A DNA stretch of 64,000 nt from Wuchereria bancrofti (lineage: Eukaryota; Nematoda; Chromadorea; Rhabditida; Onchocercidae), in NCBI GenBank assembly GCA_005281725.1, contig SSBO01000012.1, positions 3,082,194 through 3,146,193 on the forward strand, in the 5' to 3' direction. Both the position numbers and the translations under genes were made by a program. Of this stretch, positions 26,261-40,262 are shown piece after piece. The notes beneath the pieces are model-generated. The model had not been told where the DNA came from, ran no database searches, and saw only the letters and a list, made by a program, of their open reading frames with translations. Numbering within the stretch: the stretch's first letter is position 1; every line of letters begins with the position of its first letter.

Positions 26261-26705
26261 TGTTCTCGGAAAGAATTAGTCAAAGATGACTTGACCTTCG
26301 AAGCTTATGTTCGACTTTTTATGGATTCCCACTTTTTGTTGCATTTGTCAGTACAACAGTCTCAAGATGTGTGGGGACCGTAGGTTCAAATGATCGGATT
26401 CTATTCAGCCTGAAAATTACTCGGATCACTTTTCCGACACAACTACGTTCAGTAGAAGTGGACGACTCAATTACTTCATCTCGCAAACCCTCTAACTGAG
26501 ATCTCGTGAATGTTTACATGACCAAACAAATCTCAGTTGAACCCCTTCATCGTCTCAACAACATTGACTTAACGCTCTCCTCCCATTTTGCTAGCGAACT
26601 CCACCCGTTTTCCCGATAAGTACCACAGCTGGCACCACCCCAAGAGCCACTTGACTACATTTCACCGCGGTCAATACTTCCCTCAATGTACCTCAACTAC
26701 TTTAA

Positions 26706-27149
26706 CCTTATTGGTACATTTGCTATAGCTCCTTATATTGGTTTTTAGTCTCGGTTGCAGCGTTAGCCTTCCGTTTCTTGTTAGCTGCGTTGTTTTTAAC
26801 TATTGCACTTTCATATGCGGCAATCGGTAAGAATGAAGCCACTTCTGAGAAAGATGCTCAACTTGCTGTGGATGAAACAAACTGATCAAAGCGTACAAAA
26901 GCAATCTGCTGAAATTGGAATACAAACTGACATTACAAATCCCCATTAATTTGTACAGTGCAGTGAAGCGAGCTAGACAGTAGAGAGCTTCCGAACATTC
27001 TTCACTTCACTTAAGAAGTAAACGCTTCAAACTTCAAACAATTCGCAAGGAATTGGATCGCTTTCATTTGCTTCTTCAGAACAATAGGTTTGAGGACATC
27101 CCACTCCTTATGCTTCCCATTTATTTAGAGTTTGCAAACAAATCTTGAA
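26706..27149 (+). pseudogene. Possible degenerate coding remnant, unrecognised
   Basis: Two open stretches on the plus strand stand out. 26706-26885 has no ATG and gives about 59 codons: a long hydrophobic segment (LAFRFLLAALFLTIALSYA) and then a charged tail (KNEATSEKDAQLAVDETN). Around 27000-27149 there are about 48 open codons with a basic, helical look (KRFKLQTIRKELDRFHLLLQN). They are in different frames with stops between, and codon composition is less AT-biased than the surroundings. This could be a lost gene or a transposon tail. I recognise no family. Confidence 0.2.
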
Positions 27150-28593
27150 ACAATTTATGAAAGGACTAGACTTATTATGATTTAAACCAAACATCGAAAT
27201 ACAGAAACGTTAGAACACTTAGTAAAGGTTTTGCATTTATGTCACAACTTTAACCTGACCAAACATTTGTTTCTTACAACGCCAGTATTTATGCTTTATT
27301 TTAATCCAATCGCTAGTCAGAGACTGCGATGGAGTCGATTTAGATATGAAAATCACAAATGCGTATCAAAATAGAACCTTAAGATTATGCACAATCGTCT
27401 TTTAGAAATCACCATATAAATCATAAAATTCGATTACACGAAAATCTCACTTTCTGGTAAAACATTCCATGGAAATCCGAATGCAAATCAAGCCAAAGTA
27501 GTGCACACAGAATGCGTTTACAAGTTCATAAAAAATACATACCAAGATTAAGAAAATTCCACAAAATAATAAAAGGAAGCTGACACAACTCACGATGAGG
27601 TAAACAAAAGGTATACCTTCCTGGCGCCATCACAATAATGATGCCTTTACCTTGTCTGCTGAGCAAAAAAGGGAAAATTACATTCTTTTATGCACTGAAA
27701 ATGAATACAGCAGCGACGTTGCCGACATAACACCTAACACTTTTTTTATGTTTAAAGATTATTGGAGAACTTGAAGATATCCTGAAGAGCCACACTGTTA
27801 CTCTGCCCATCCATAAGGCTTTCAAATTCAAAAGTCAAATGCTGGTTCAGCAAACTCGCAGCCTAACATCATACATATATTACAAAAATGGTGAAATTCT
27901 CCGAATTAAAATGGCTGAAGATTTTAACAGCTTGTTGACAGCTACTGTCATAAAAATAATTTCTAGACAAGCCCACCAGTCGTTTCTAAAAGACAATAAC
28001 AAATCAACTTGATCTAAGAAGAAATATGAAAGGTTTCCAATAAAATCCTATGGAGATGCACAAGATTCGAGATACATACCAGAAAAATTCCTTACTATCT
28101 ATGCACATAGCATACAGATACACATTATGTTGTACGTTGAACGCATAAAAAGAAAAAACGTGATTAATTTTGAGAGAGGAATAATAAAAAATCTCAAGTG
28201 AAGATGACTGGAAATTTGTATAGGGAACACTTTGTATAACCTGATACGAACCATGTTTTCCATAAATGTTTTACCTTCTTTTTCTTCAAGATACTATGTC
28301 TGCCGTTAGAAACTAAAATATGATATAAGAAGTTACAAAAACAAAATACGAGCTGAGAACTCCAATTTTGGTTACAACGAACATGATATCTTCTCAGAGC
28401 AAGAGGTAAATTTTCTTCCCCGTATAAACTCAGTAAAATTTTTCTCCCATATAAACTCAAAAAAATTCGTTCCTGCATACGTATTTTATTAAAAGAAACT
28501 AATTGCATATCTTGACTCACAGCTGAACGTGTCCTGAAATCATTAGTATATTGACATAGAGTGAAAAGAAGTTACCGGAAGCGCAGATGAGTC

Positions 28594-31500
28594 TCACGTT
28601 TGTTGAGGATCACAAGCAGTAATTGGAGTGTTAACCCCAAGAGGTGTACCACATGCTGCTGGTGGAGCAACGGATGAAGGAGCTTGGCTTCCTGTATTTA
28701 CACCCCATCCACCTATCGACGTTAATTCAAAATCTGGCATGTAGTCTGAAATATTCATATTAAATCTTAGGATGTACATATGGTTTTAAGAATATATTGT
28801 TCCTGAAATGTATTTAGTTAAATACGTTAAGTTTCAGGAAATTTCAGGAAGCATACCATACACAGTTCTGAAGATATCAGTTTGAAATATATTAAAATGC
28901 ATTTAATAAGGTTGAAACGAATTCTCATCGAACTTACTACACTAACTTATCACTAATATAAGTAGGAAGCCTTTAAAAAAAAAAAAACCAAACAAACTTT
29001 GAGGAGGTGGGGGTCCCCCAATTGCCGACATTGTGGTAGACATCTGATGATTCATACTAGGTAATGAGTTCTGCATAGCACTGGGATCGAATTGCGTATT
29101 TTCCACTCTAGAAATTGTTCTCTCGTCCTCTTCACCATATTCACCACCCATCATCGAAGGTTCACCCACTACCATAACATCCTGATACTGGAGTGGAAAC
29201 TGTAACAATTAGATTGTATATGTTTAAAACAAAATGGTGTACGCATTCAGTCTAAATTCATTTGCATTTAATTTCAATTTCCACACAATCCTATCGTAGT
29301 ATAGGAAACTGCACAAACTACCGCCTACACAAATGATACCAATATCAACTAGGATTTCCCGACATAATGAATGTAGGAAGAAAAACAAACATGCGAATTC
29401 ATTGAAAAATTAGCAGCATTTGTTGATGGAGGTGAATTATTTTTCTTTTTGGCATTCGATGCTGTACTGGCACCAGTTGCAGTTTTTCTTGTTCGTTTCC
29501 GAGGTTTCTTGGAAGTCGGCTCCTCCACTGGTGTCGGTGGTAACACATGAGACGGATTCATGCCACCTGTGTTGAAAAATGAAACAAAGAATCGGACAGC
29601 AGGACAATGTAGTGAAGATTAAACACTGTGCATTACAAATGCCAACCAAAGTTTCAAGTGAACAACTCACCAATTGCATTCATTGCCATTTGTTGCTGCT
29701 GTTGATGCTGCTGATACTGCTGCATCTTTGCATGAGCTTGGAACAAGGTTTGCTTCAAAGACTCTCTCGGTGGAATCTGCAGCCAGTGCAAATTAGTTAA
29801 GTGATTCAGAACTAAAGAAACTTATAACAAAAAATGAAGACACAAATTCCACAAATTTTCCTTGGAATACCAATTAAACAAACCACGTTAATGATAAGTT
29901 CACAGCAATTTAGTGAAAAAAGCTTACGTTGTGTGATTTACTTTGACTCATAAGCACCTGCATTGGTTCCAGGATGACACATAACTTCAAGTAATTTAGC
30001 GTTATTTGAGTCATGCCCGTCCGTGTTATGTTCATTTTCAATTTCTCTTGCGTTTCACTATCTTGCAGCTACAATCAGATTATACAATTTCGTGTAATCA
30101 CAAAAATATTCAATAAATCCAATAACACACTGATCACACGATTCTGCAGTCATCAAAACACAATTCAACATAACATTTTATATCTACTAACATCTCCATA
30201 AGAAATACAATGCCGCTCTAGTAACTTATCACATTATCCCTCGAGAAAATTAAGATTTTCCTCCAACAAACCGAAACATTTTTAATTAGAGGATAACCAA
30301 CAAGACACGACATACCATGTTGACATCACGCAGAACAAATTCTTGACAATGCCTTAATTCGATGTTCCACTGTCGGATCCTGTAGCCATAGGTATCATCA
30401 AACGCGAATTCGCACATCAATTTACAGTCGGTGTGGACCTAAATGAAAAACAACACAAGTACGAAAAATATTGTAGAATTTCTTCAATCAATACATATTG
30501 ACAATGATAAGCAAGCAGTTAATAACGCCATGCAATTATATTAATTGCTTCTCACCTTTTGACACAAAGCGTTGTAAACAATTGTCCACAGTTATACCGT
30601 TTGCTTACATGATATTCGGATTACGTGAACTACTTTTCCCTTTTCACTTTAAAAATTAAGTTTATACGAAGTACTTAAGAAAAAGACACTAACTTCGGAC
30701 AAGACAGGTTTATCATGTTTTGACACAAGAAGAACATTGTCGCAGTCTAGCAAAATTGTCCACGGACCACCTGCCTGCTCGCGAGAAGGTGTTCGAATCA
30801 CATAAAACATTTCTTTCACTCCACTCTCAAATATTGATCGAAAATACCTCGGTATCAACAATCGGCCAATGGCTAAAATAAAAAGGGTACAATAGAAATC
30901 AATCGGTGATAAATAAAATCCAACTATGTTTGTAAAACTAAATTGTAAGCTCTTCATTCTGCACGTCAAAATAGTTCTATCAGAAACCCCTCAAAAGATA
31001 ACGTACTATATCGATGATGATGACCAGGTGTTTGGTCGTCAAATAACAAAAAGCTCATTTTGGCATCGTCATCAAAGAATTCGTGTGCAAATGCGTCCCA
31101 CCACTGCCCATGATCCTTTTCCTGAATCTGAAAATCGAGTATTAATCCGTATGCAATTCCTTCAAAGAACACTAACTTAGCCAGTGACATAAGAATAAGA
31201 ACGCAGTTATAAGAAATTTCTCAAAAATCTTCACAGCTTAGAAAAAGGAGAAAAGAGAACCCACTTAGCGCATTACGCAATACATACTGATCAGTAAAAA
31301 ATGAGAACCATAAACTAACAAAGAAAAAGCACTTACTCCGCTGTTACTGAAGATGAATAATCTCCGATTCATTTCATGCAACCTGAATTCCAATTGAGAG
31401 GGGGGAGGACCTTGCTGATGGTTCGGCATACCCATAGGTGCGACATGTCTATACCTGAAAAAAAAAAGTAACATACTCACTTGATTTCACCACAAATCGA

Positions 31501-32113
31501 AAGTTACGTTTTTTGAAGAACACATTTTGGCAGCGGAGAGTGCCGACGATTTCTCATGGATTTCATTTCACCAAATCCCTCCCCAGTACCTCTTGACAAG
31601 GAAACTTTGAGCAGAACATTCCCAAAAAAGGATGAATGAGAACCTCATGATCATATGATTATGCTGTTGTAGATGAGTCGGTTGCCCAACAAAAGGACTT
31701 TGCGGTGGTTCAGGTTCAATAAACTGATGTGGTGCTGGTGGTGGTGCCTGTGGTGCCGGACCAGGCGGCGGACCAAGTGGTGATGGCTGATAACCTGGTG
31801 GTACCGCCTGATAATATTCTGGCGGTGGTGGAGGTGGAGGAGGTGCGCCCATCGAGCCAGTTGGTGGCGTATAAACATGATGACTCGACATAGGTCCACC
31901 ATCATCGTGTATTGGAATCATCCCGTTATGATTGTGCATCATTGGCACAGTTTGCATTGCTGACGGTGTTTGGCCACTATCGTACATCCCCTGAACCATT
32001 TCCATCTTCGGTTCCAAACTACCGACATCTTTCTTCGAACGTCTAGCGCGTGGTCTTGCCGTACCGACAGCTGCGCTTGCCGTGCCATTTTCATTGGCTT
32101 TTCGTCGTGGCAT
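28594..32113 (-). CDS. ldb-1: LIM-domain-binding protein (LDB1/CLIM/Chip), proximal-start isoform
   Basis: A nuclear adaptor that dimerises and binds LIM-homeodomain and LMO proteins, bridging enhancers and promoters. Exons, in transcript order: 32113-31644, 31454-31337, 31127-31007, 30872-30694, 30438-30316, 30068-29928, 29776-29671, 29566-29391, 29199-28998, 28745-28594. All phases agree: 595 residues. The first exon gives a Pro/Gly/Met-rich N-terminus with a run of eight prolines. The dimerisation domain follows: QWWDAFAHEFFDDDA, YTIGRLLIPRYFRSIFESG, EFAFDD, NYLKLCVILEPMQVLM. Next come a Gln-rich stretch (QQYQQHQQQQQ), a basic nuclear-localisation-like KKPRKRTRK, and the LIM-interaction domain DVMVVGEPSMMGGEYGEEDE with RVENTQFDPS. 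The reading frame stays open upstream of ATG 32113, so a further 5' exon is possible. The 3' UTR lies below 28594. Confidence 0.93.
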
Positions 32114-35100
32114 CGGCCCGCTTCTCAAGCTAAATGCTTTCCTGCTGAAGTTTTGATCTGCAGTATACTGTCCTCACCGTATACTCATTTTCGTAAACAC
32201 TGCTCGAAACAACTGGTAAGCGGACTATGGTACCAAAATTCAAGAAGCACCAAAAATGCCACATCAACCTTCAAAAACCAAACTCCAGCACTGGAATCGA
32301 TCCCAATAATGGAGCCTCAATAATTATGCACCTTCTTTTTCTTTCTGAAAATGAATCAGTGTCGCCCGCTTTAGTCGTAAAAGATTCATTACTACGCTGC
32401 ACTTAAAATACCTGAACTACTGAACCGAGACCGCACGGCACCGAAAAACAAAAACAAGAACAACATGATAAGAATGAAGGGTACGAATATCAGTGAAGTT
32501 TCAGAAATAGCCAAATAAATAAGCATCAAAATGGTAAAGGCTAAAGTCCGCATCCTCTGGGATGGAATTAATAATGACCTTTTTGTGTAGAGAACACTTC
32601 TCTACACAAGAAAATTTCGAGGCAGAGTTGTTTATTGTTTGACAAATTTTCGTGACAAAACCGAAATAAAAAAGCTTTATACCACGCGATTTCAAAGAAC
32701 TGTATATAAAAAAGCCAGGAGAGAATAATAGGAACGGTTCCCAACTGTATATACTAAATAACACAAGTTTCATTGCACTCCTAGTATGATGCAGCACTGG
32801 CATTCTTCCTAGCCTACTTAAGAATGTCACAGAAAAGAAACCTGTTGGAAAACCAAAGGATGACAATGGATTGTGACTTTTCCCCGCTTTGCAGCTTAAT
32901 TACTAATCAGCAAAAAGATAATGTGAACTACAGTGTTGAGTAAATAAACAAACAGTAGAATCGTATGGGAACAAGTTGGATAGCAAAGCTCACAGATCAC
33001 GAGGGTCGAACAACAACCACAAGCTGAGGTGAGAAAGTGTGTTGCAGCAGGAGTGACGAGCCACATCTGGTGCTAATCTATTCCATTTCATACTTAGTGC
33101 TGTGTGGGATATTTCAAGCATACAAACCGTTACGTTACGTGTCTTCCATAGTGCTTATCTAGAGATAATAGCCCCATGCCCATACTTCATCAGATCTAAT
33201 TCATTCAACCATTTCACTTATCCAAACCTTACTCAACCAAATTATAATCAGTCATTTTCTTTCTTCGCGTCAAATTAAACTTGATGAATATAAAAAGGGA
33301 AACAGACAAGAGCAAAATATTAAGTCCAGCATTCTACAACAGTTTCGTTTATTTACAAAAGACGAGTAAATCAACACATTTCAAAATCCCATGAACAACA
33401 ACAGTTCACACGTATGCATCAACAGAATTAAAATGCCCTTTCGGGTCAAGCATCTCACTCAGAAACCAGTTTTCAAAACGAAGACTCGCCTGAAATTAAA
33501 ATCGAAATTTGTGCGCCAAGAATACGAAACACAAAAAAGGCAAGTGTTTGGATGAGCAAATATGATAAGCATGGCACGACAGAAGGAGCATTGGTGTATA
33601 CGACCCTTTTTGGAATAAAAAAGGGATAAGGATTCGACCCGAAGCTTGCAGCTAATCAGCATAATCGCATAATCAATAAATGTGTGCGGCCGTGAATAGT
33701 AGGCATGGGAAGAGGGAGGAGAAATGGATGAAAAGGAAGGAGGTGAGGAGACAACACAACTATCTATCTATCCCAGCCAGCTACACCTCATTACAAACCA
33801 AACCTCGTTACATCAACTTCCACACCAAATTCAACAAACCACGCGCACCCTAGTTTCGTTACTACTTACTATTCACCTCATTTCCAAAACATGTAAGAAA
33901 CTATACGCATTATACATATATACAAACAAATGTCGAAGCAGCTACCAATGAGTGAGTGATAGAAGGAAGCCTTGCCACTCATCTCCATCCCCGACAAGGT
34001 TTCGACGATATGAGACCGAGAGGAGTGCTCATCTCCGATAAAAGAAATTTTGATAAAGTAGGGTCAGTTTTCCTGACGACAATAAATGGAGAGGATGTAT
34101 GATGTGGGCATTGCGGAGACAACTGTGACCCTTGGAAGAATCGGACAATTCATCAGTTGGTTCATCTGAAACACCTTACTTCATCATCTGATTGTTCTTA
34201 TTACCTCGAGGATCCCATTCTTTAATAATTTTGGTGATGATCTACCTTTTTCACCTTTCATCCTAGAATTCTCATATGCACCATTGCCCCAACATTGATT
34301 TCTATGAATGAAAAAAACCTGAATAACGATGACTGAAGCGGCCAATAAAAACCAACCGAAAGTCAAGAATTCAGCAACAAAAGCTGTTAAAACATCTACG
34401 CTCTATTGTAAAAATTTCTTAGGGAACCAAAACTGAGCTTACAAAACGCTGAATTTTTTTTCTAAACTTCATTTTTCTTCTGGATATTTCTCACACCCTC
34501 ATCAAACCACAATCGACAGTAGTAGTAATAACGGTCAAATTTAACGAAAAATGAGACTTCTCAAATCAATGACGTAGTCTCAGATGCTGGCTGCTGACGG
34601 CGAGAAGTTCTCATAAATACGTCACTAAGCTATTTGTGCATTTAGCAACATATTTTCTGTCATCTTTTCCGGATTTGTCTTCAAATGAAGTTAAAACAGA
34701 TCAGTGTAAAGAGACATTAACTGAGTTACTCTGTACATCTAGAATTTCATGCTCATCATCAAAACAGAAGAGACTGTCAAAGAGATATAAATCGAATGCT
34801 CATATATGCTGTTGTTGGTAAAACTGTTAATTTTAACATCAAGTAATTTCATCCCAAAGTATCGCTAAAACAAGCACAACTTGATAACTCCATGACTGGC
34901 TACGTGATTATTTACATGATTGTGGGTAGAGAACACTCTACAGTCTGAAAAAGACAACTACCGATAGCGCACACAGTTACTGAACTCATTAAATTAAATA
35001 GAACGGTTTTAAAGTTGGAATTTGGCATGCGATGCAGTTTAGTTCTCCTTCCATTGAGCAACATGTATGTCATTATGGGGAAATACGGCACTCTGGATTA

Positions 35101-35683
35101 CAGAATATTTTCAATACCAAATTTGAACTGCCAAATGCTCTTACACCTGACTGCCGAATGCAATGCATTGTTATCTACATGTTGATTTGCTGCAATCAAA
35201 AATCAGACGAGACACGTCATGTAATGACGTCAACAAAAATAATGATCAACATACTCTTACCTCACGTTATTTATGGTTAGTAATGTAACTTCTAAGAGGA
35301 GATGTAATTGCTTGATAATGTTAAATGAAACAGTAATTCGACGCAGTTACCATAAAGGTATATCACTGGGCTACTTCAAATTGAAAGAATGTAACGACCA
35401 AAACAACCCCAAAAGAACACTTCGAAAAACAATGACTATTTGTGAAAGTGTTACACCGTGAATACCAACAGCTTGTGCAAAAAACCGGTCAATGAAACAC
35501 CTACATACACACATGTACGACATATATATACATGCACTACATGCACAGAGAGATAACGGATACGTTGGCATATATACCTGCAGGGGCAAACACAAAGGAA
35601 TGAGCCTAACAGCAGCAGTGTTGTATTAAATGCAACAGTTTTTTTTTATTATTAAAAAAAACGATGATATCGAGACAGCGAAG

Positions 35684-35709
35684 ACACTATATATATATAT
35701 ATATAGTGT
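35684..35709. repeat. TA dinucleotide run forming a palindrome
   Basis: Acacta, then an uninterrupted TA run, then tagtgt. The ends are complementary, so the whole block is self-complementary. A simple microsatellite, probably polymorphic. Confidence 0.85.
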
Positions 35710-38127
35710 TCAGGTATGTGGTCGTTACCCTCATTCACTTCAGAAGCAACCTAGTAACAGCACTAACTACAAAACGTATTGGCAACAGTATCATTGGTAA
35801 GAAAGAAGCCCTTCCTACTCCCATAGTGCACTCTCTGTTCATCTGTCCATCATCTCATTGTGCCAGTGTTGCTATTGGTCGCTCATAAGTAAGAACTGTT
35901 TAGTACCGTTAGCCATGGATATGCATGTTAACTTCCCATAACCGGCCATAACAACAACGGGACAGGTAATGATTGAAAAGTGGAAATCAAAAGGTCTCGG
36001 GATGAGAAACAGCGCTTTACTGCTGCGTATGCTGATGTGTACAGGTAATATGTAGGTTATGCGCACATATCATAAGGAAAACGGGGTTATGGGTAGAAGG
36101 AGGGAAACGAAGAGGGGCAAGGAAAGAGAAAGAAATAGAGAGGAGACAGAGAGCACATCTCTTTCCAAACAGCACTGCAAATCTTGCATGATTGTGGTGC
36201 TATCATTGACGACATTTGTGGGAAACTGAAAAACAGGCACGAAACCACATTTACTACAACTTGGCTGCAGAAATGCTACAAATGCATATAGCAGCAGTCA
36301 TTACGGTTCAACACTGTCGCGCAAGCTCGTAGTCTTTTATGGGCAGCAGATCGTTGCCAGCAGACCCTTGCTGGATTAGGACAGTCAATAGATGACGCTG
36401 GCGAAAGTTATGGTAGTGAAGCTACCATTACCTTTGCCACCACGGACAATCAACAGTCATCCCTCGGACATTCCTCTTACTCACCTGCCTCCAGAATCCC
36501 AAGCTCCTGAATCACAAATACCAATTCCTGGCACCATATTGGATAGAAGGAAATCTCAATTAGGCCCTTAGCATTTCTAACCAGAATTTTCAAGCTTCCG
36601 CTATATTCCCCATTCTGTACCGTGTACTGCACGAAATCTTTGTAGCAAGTATTCACACAGATCACTTACGAGGTCCCTCATCTTTAACTTGTATAAGAAT
36701 CAGAAAAACATTTGGAGACCGCTAACTGTATGGCAAGCATTGAGTGCCGCAGCTTCCTAATTGTGATTAACTTTTCCTAAAAAGACCTGAAAAATACATA
36801 AAATTTCAATATTCTTCTTCCCTCATTCTTCCAATTGGACATAATTTTTGTCTCAAACAGTAAGAAGACAGAGGAGTAGAATAAACAACTAAAATTAGAA
36901 TTATGCTCGGGACAAAAGAAAAAAGTACCAGTTTGCTGTTTGAAGTGTGAGTGGTACCAGTGAAGGTAAAGTTGTTGGAAGTTGTGAGGGATACGTTCTG
37001 GAGAAGCTGGAATCTAATTTTGAGCAAACCATTGCTAATTATGCGAATGGTTATCGAAATATCAAAATAAGTTAAAATACACAATTAAAACTCTAAGATG
37101 TGCTGTTTAGAATTGGCATTAATGGAAATTATGCAATGGGAAAAGATTTGACACAATTTCAATCACTGAGACAAATAGGTCCCAACCCTTAATCCAACTG
37201 GGATATGATTAAGTCAGTGAAGCATTGTGAAATCCCAGCTGCTGACTTCTGTTAGGTGATAGCGACTCCGGAAAGGATCCGCACACCTACAAACCCAATA
37301 AAACTCGGCAGAAAAGGAGGAAGAAAACTGGATGGATTCGGCATTTTAGGTAGTAAATCTCCTACTTAAGCTCTTACCTTGAAACTACAAATAACATTCA
37401 AGTATGGCGTTTTATTCCGCATTATTTCTCACGAAATTCTGTGAAAAACATGGGAGATGAGATGAACCAATGCCTTCCAAGTAGTCGTAATTTTGTGTTG
37501 TTGTTAAAGTTGCAAATTCAAGAAAGTATGACAGACGGTTCAGGAAATGTAGAAAGAGGTCATTGCAATATGAGATCAGAAAACAACATGCATATATATT
37601 CATAGCACAAGCATGCATACACATATATACAAGATGTTTAAGCGTACTTCACGGTGCTACTGTTGAGAGTTGATCATTACCTGAACTGACCACAGTGCAT
37701 AGAAGTGGAAGGTGAAGTGCTCGTAAGCTGGAAACTGTGCTGATAGTGATGAGGTAAGAAATCGGGTAAGTGGGGGATCATATGCGACAGTGCTTTACGC
37801 TTTGCGACATTTGGAATGTTGCCTAGATGAGTCGGCATGTGGCGTATGGCGTATAGTGTCTGACATATAGCGTATGGCGGCGTATGGATTGGCATATCTA
37901 TCACACGAGTAGATGTGCGTCTAGCTTCGCCACTGTTGTGTAATGTGCAGGCGAACATTGGATAGGCTCATCGAGCTACGAGCGAAAAGGGGGCGTTAAT
38001 TGAGGGGGAGGGTATGAAAGAAGTGACACGTATTGATGTGGGAGACAGACAGAGAGATAACGTACGTTGGACAATGACCAATGCAATGGGAGTGGAAGGG
38101 AGAGGCAGGAAGAGATGAGTGGGGGGG

Positions 38128-38253
38128 NNNNNNNNNNNNNNNNNNNNNNNNNNNNNNNNNNNNNNNNNNNNNNNNNNNNNNNNNNNNNNNNNNNNNNNNN
38201 NNNNNNNNNNNNNNNNNNNNNNNNNNNNNNNNNNNNNNNNNNNNNNNNNNNNN
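38128..38253. other. Assembly gap (126 N)
   Basis: Unknown bases bounded on the left by a run of G after purine-rich sequence and on the right by TA repeats (38254-38264 and 38298-38312). The gap probably spans a simple repeat that the assembler could not cross. It lies inside the proposed LDB1 intron. Confidence 0.99.
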
Positions 38254-38638
38254 ATATATATATATTACATATACATGTACATCTGTATATTTTTATAAAT
38301 ATATATATATATATGGATAATGAATTTATGCATGCACATAAGGAAAGCATCTTTAGAATGAGAAGTGACTGCAATCGGCTCTTGAAATGATCCCGAGAGA
38401 AAGTGAACAGCCCAGTCTTCCCAATAGACCAGTGGGGAATAGTTAACTAAAGAATGACCCTTTTCCTTTTACCACTGTCTTCCCACCGCTACCACTACTT
38501 GAGGCTTATTCAATTCACTTACAGGTAGCACAACACAATATAATATAATGCGCATTTGTAGTGCTATATTAAGTGAACTATTCAATAACACGAGGATGTG
38601 GAATCGTAACAGAGGATAAGCACATCAACCGCTCACCT

Positions 38639-38652
38639 TGACCTTTTGACCT
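38639..38652 (+). promoter_or_regulatory. Paired TGACCT half-sites, 2-base spacing (DR2-like)
   Basis: TGACCT at 38639-38644 and 38647-38652 separated by TT. On the minus strand, the LDB1 sense, this is AGGTCA-AA-AGGTCA, a perfect nuclear receptor direct repeat. It lies 1.6 kb downstream of the distal LDB1 exon. Function is inferred from sequence only. Confidence 0.4.
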
Positions 38653-40262
38653 CTGCAACCTCTCGCTAAAACACCCTCCCTCTCTTCCTTTTACATTCAT
38701 CCACTTATTGTCTCTGATGCTGTCACATTCAAATGCCGACCAAGGACGACTGTACTACGAAAGATAATAGTGCATAAAAAACGACGGGTCCGTCAAAGTT
38801 TTAACATCTACCAACTAAATCTGGATTTAAGCCCTCGTTCAAAAGCATAGGTAAAAGCTCTCAATTATACTGAAGGTTAGAAAGAAACACGTGCCATCGA
38901 ATGTATAGTTCCTGCGCAACTTATGAACCTATATCGATTGTCAGTCAGTACGATAAAGAATATTTCACTTCTGACTCCATTTAAATTTCGAAAAGTTACG
39001 AGCCGCTACTCCAAATGATTATTTAATATTCAAGCTTCCTTAGCGAATCCAACGGTGACTGCTGTAAGTTGAGAATGATAGACGATGTTGACAAATGAAA
39101 TTCCAAGCTGCGCTACGAGGTCAAAAAGGTGAAACCAGTTTAACGTCAAGAAGGGAGAAGTCGGCTGCTATGGGGAATGACAAGAGTTTGCTGACTGTGG
39201 CAATAGCACTATCGCAACATTTGATAAAGGAGTGTGCATGCTCAAAGTATACGTATATAGAGACAGCCGGGTGAGCAAACAACTGCATGTTCCTATCGCT
39301 CCCGAACATGCCCCCGAGCGTCATGGCATCAAAATTTGAGAGAAAGTTGTTGAACGAATCCAGTTAGATATATGTCGCCCCAAGTCGTGCAAAGGGGGTA
39401 TCACTAATACCTACTGCTAATTATATTGCACAATGAACCACCTTCTTACCCGAAATTTATTCCTATCACAATTATATCCTCAACAGTCATACAAATAAAC
39501 ATATTTTTTGGCCGCTTTCAGGATATCTGCTGCTAACATATGTAATGATTCAGGGTGATGAAAGATACTACACACCGAAATTTTCTTTCAAGATTCAACT
39601 TCTAGTTATCCCTTAACACAAGCTTTTTAACTTGCAAAATCATGCCACTAATATACAAACTTCTGCTGCTACCTGGAAGAATTCAATTTTTTCAAAGCTA
39701 AGTGTCACAGTTTAATTTGATCCCCTCCCTTTCCCGCTTTCTGCTCCAAACATTTGCTTTCCGTGGAAGTACTCACCATTTTCAAATATTCCTCACCGTT
39801 TTTTTTTTTTTAAATAGGAAATAAGGAATCACCAGAATGACGTTAACAAACATTAAGTATGAAATAACTGTTAAGTATAATCAGTGGTCAGTAGTCCGAA
39901 AACTGAATACTTTAAATGTCACATGAAATTTACAGGGACAGCAGTACACTCGCTGCTTTCTGTACAAAATGTATAGAATACTTTAGTTATATATAATACT
40001 ATAATATTTCTATGGTGTATATTTATTTTTTCATACATTCCTGCACATTTTATAGGAATGCTGTACAAAATTTCAGGACTAAGCAGAAATTTAAAGTATG
40101 AATTTTCGAATTCAAGCTTCCCCATCGTTGCATATGTATCCATTCTTTTGTCCGTTTGGGTACCAGTCATAACTGTTACAAAATACATTCGACACATACA
40201 AAATATCGAGTATTTCATAACACATTCATTTCACCGTAGCTTTAACTAATAAGGAAGCCTAC

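Larger units (their letters stand above)
23508..28593. other. Divergent/3' spacer between ion channel and LDB1
   Basis: 5 kb, mostly AT-rich and non-coding. Left part: upstream region of the ion channel. A TATA-box-like run (actatataaagag) lies near 24790, about 50 bases before a short ATG frame, but no gene follows. Around 26200-27150 the base composition is less AT-rich. That stretch holds a tandem nuclear-receptor half-site and a possible coding remnant, both listed separately. The right end is the LDB1 3' UTR. Confidence 0.45.
32114..40262 (-). other. LDB1 5' region / large first intron of the distal isoform
   Basis: 8 kb between the proximal and distal LDB1 starts. No exon with family support is seen. 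It holds microsatellites (TA run inside 35684-35709), purine-rich runs near 36090-36150, paired TGACCT half-sites at 38639-38652, and an assembly gap at 38128-38253. Short open frames on both strands look like background. If the distal isoform is real, this is one intron of about 8.8 kb measured to the common exon. Confidence 0.5.

Noticed and set aside
31970..32323. 117-codon plus-strand open frame
   Set aside because: Most of it is antisense to the LDB1 proline-rich first exon, and its composition mirrors that exon. No independent motif.
38067..38390. Open frames running through the N gap on both strands
   Set aside because: They are open only because unknown bases contain no stops. The flanks are simple repeats.
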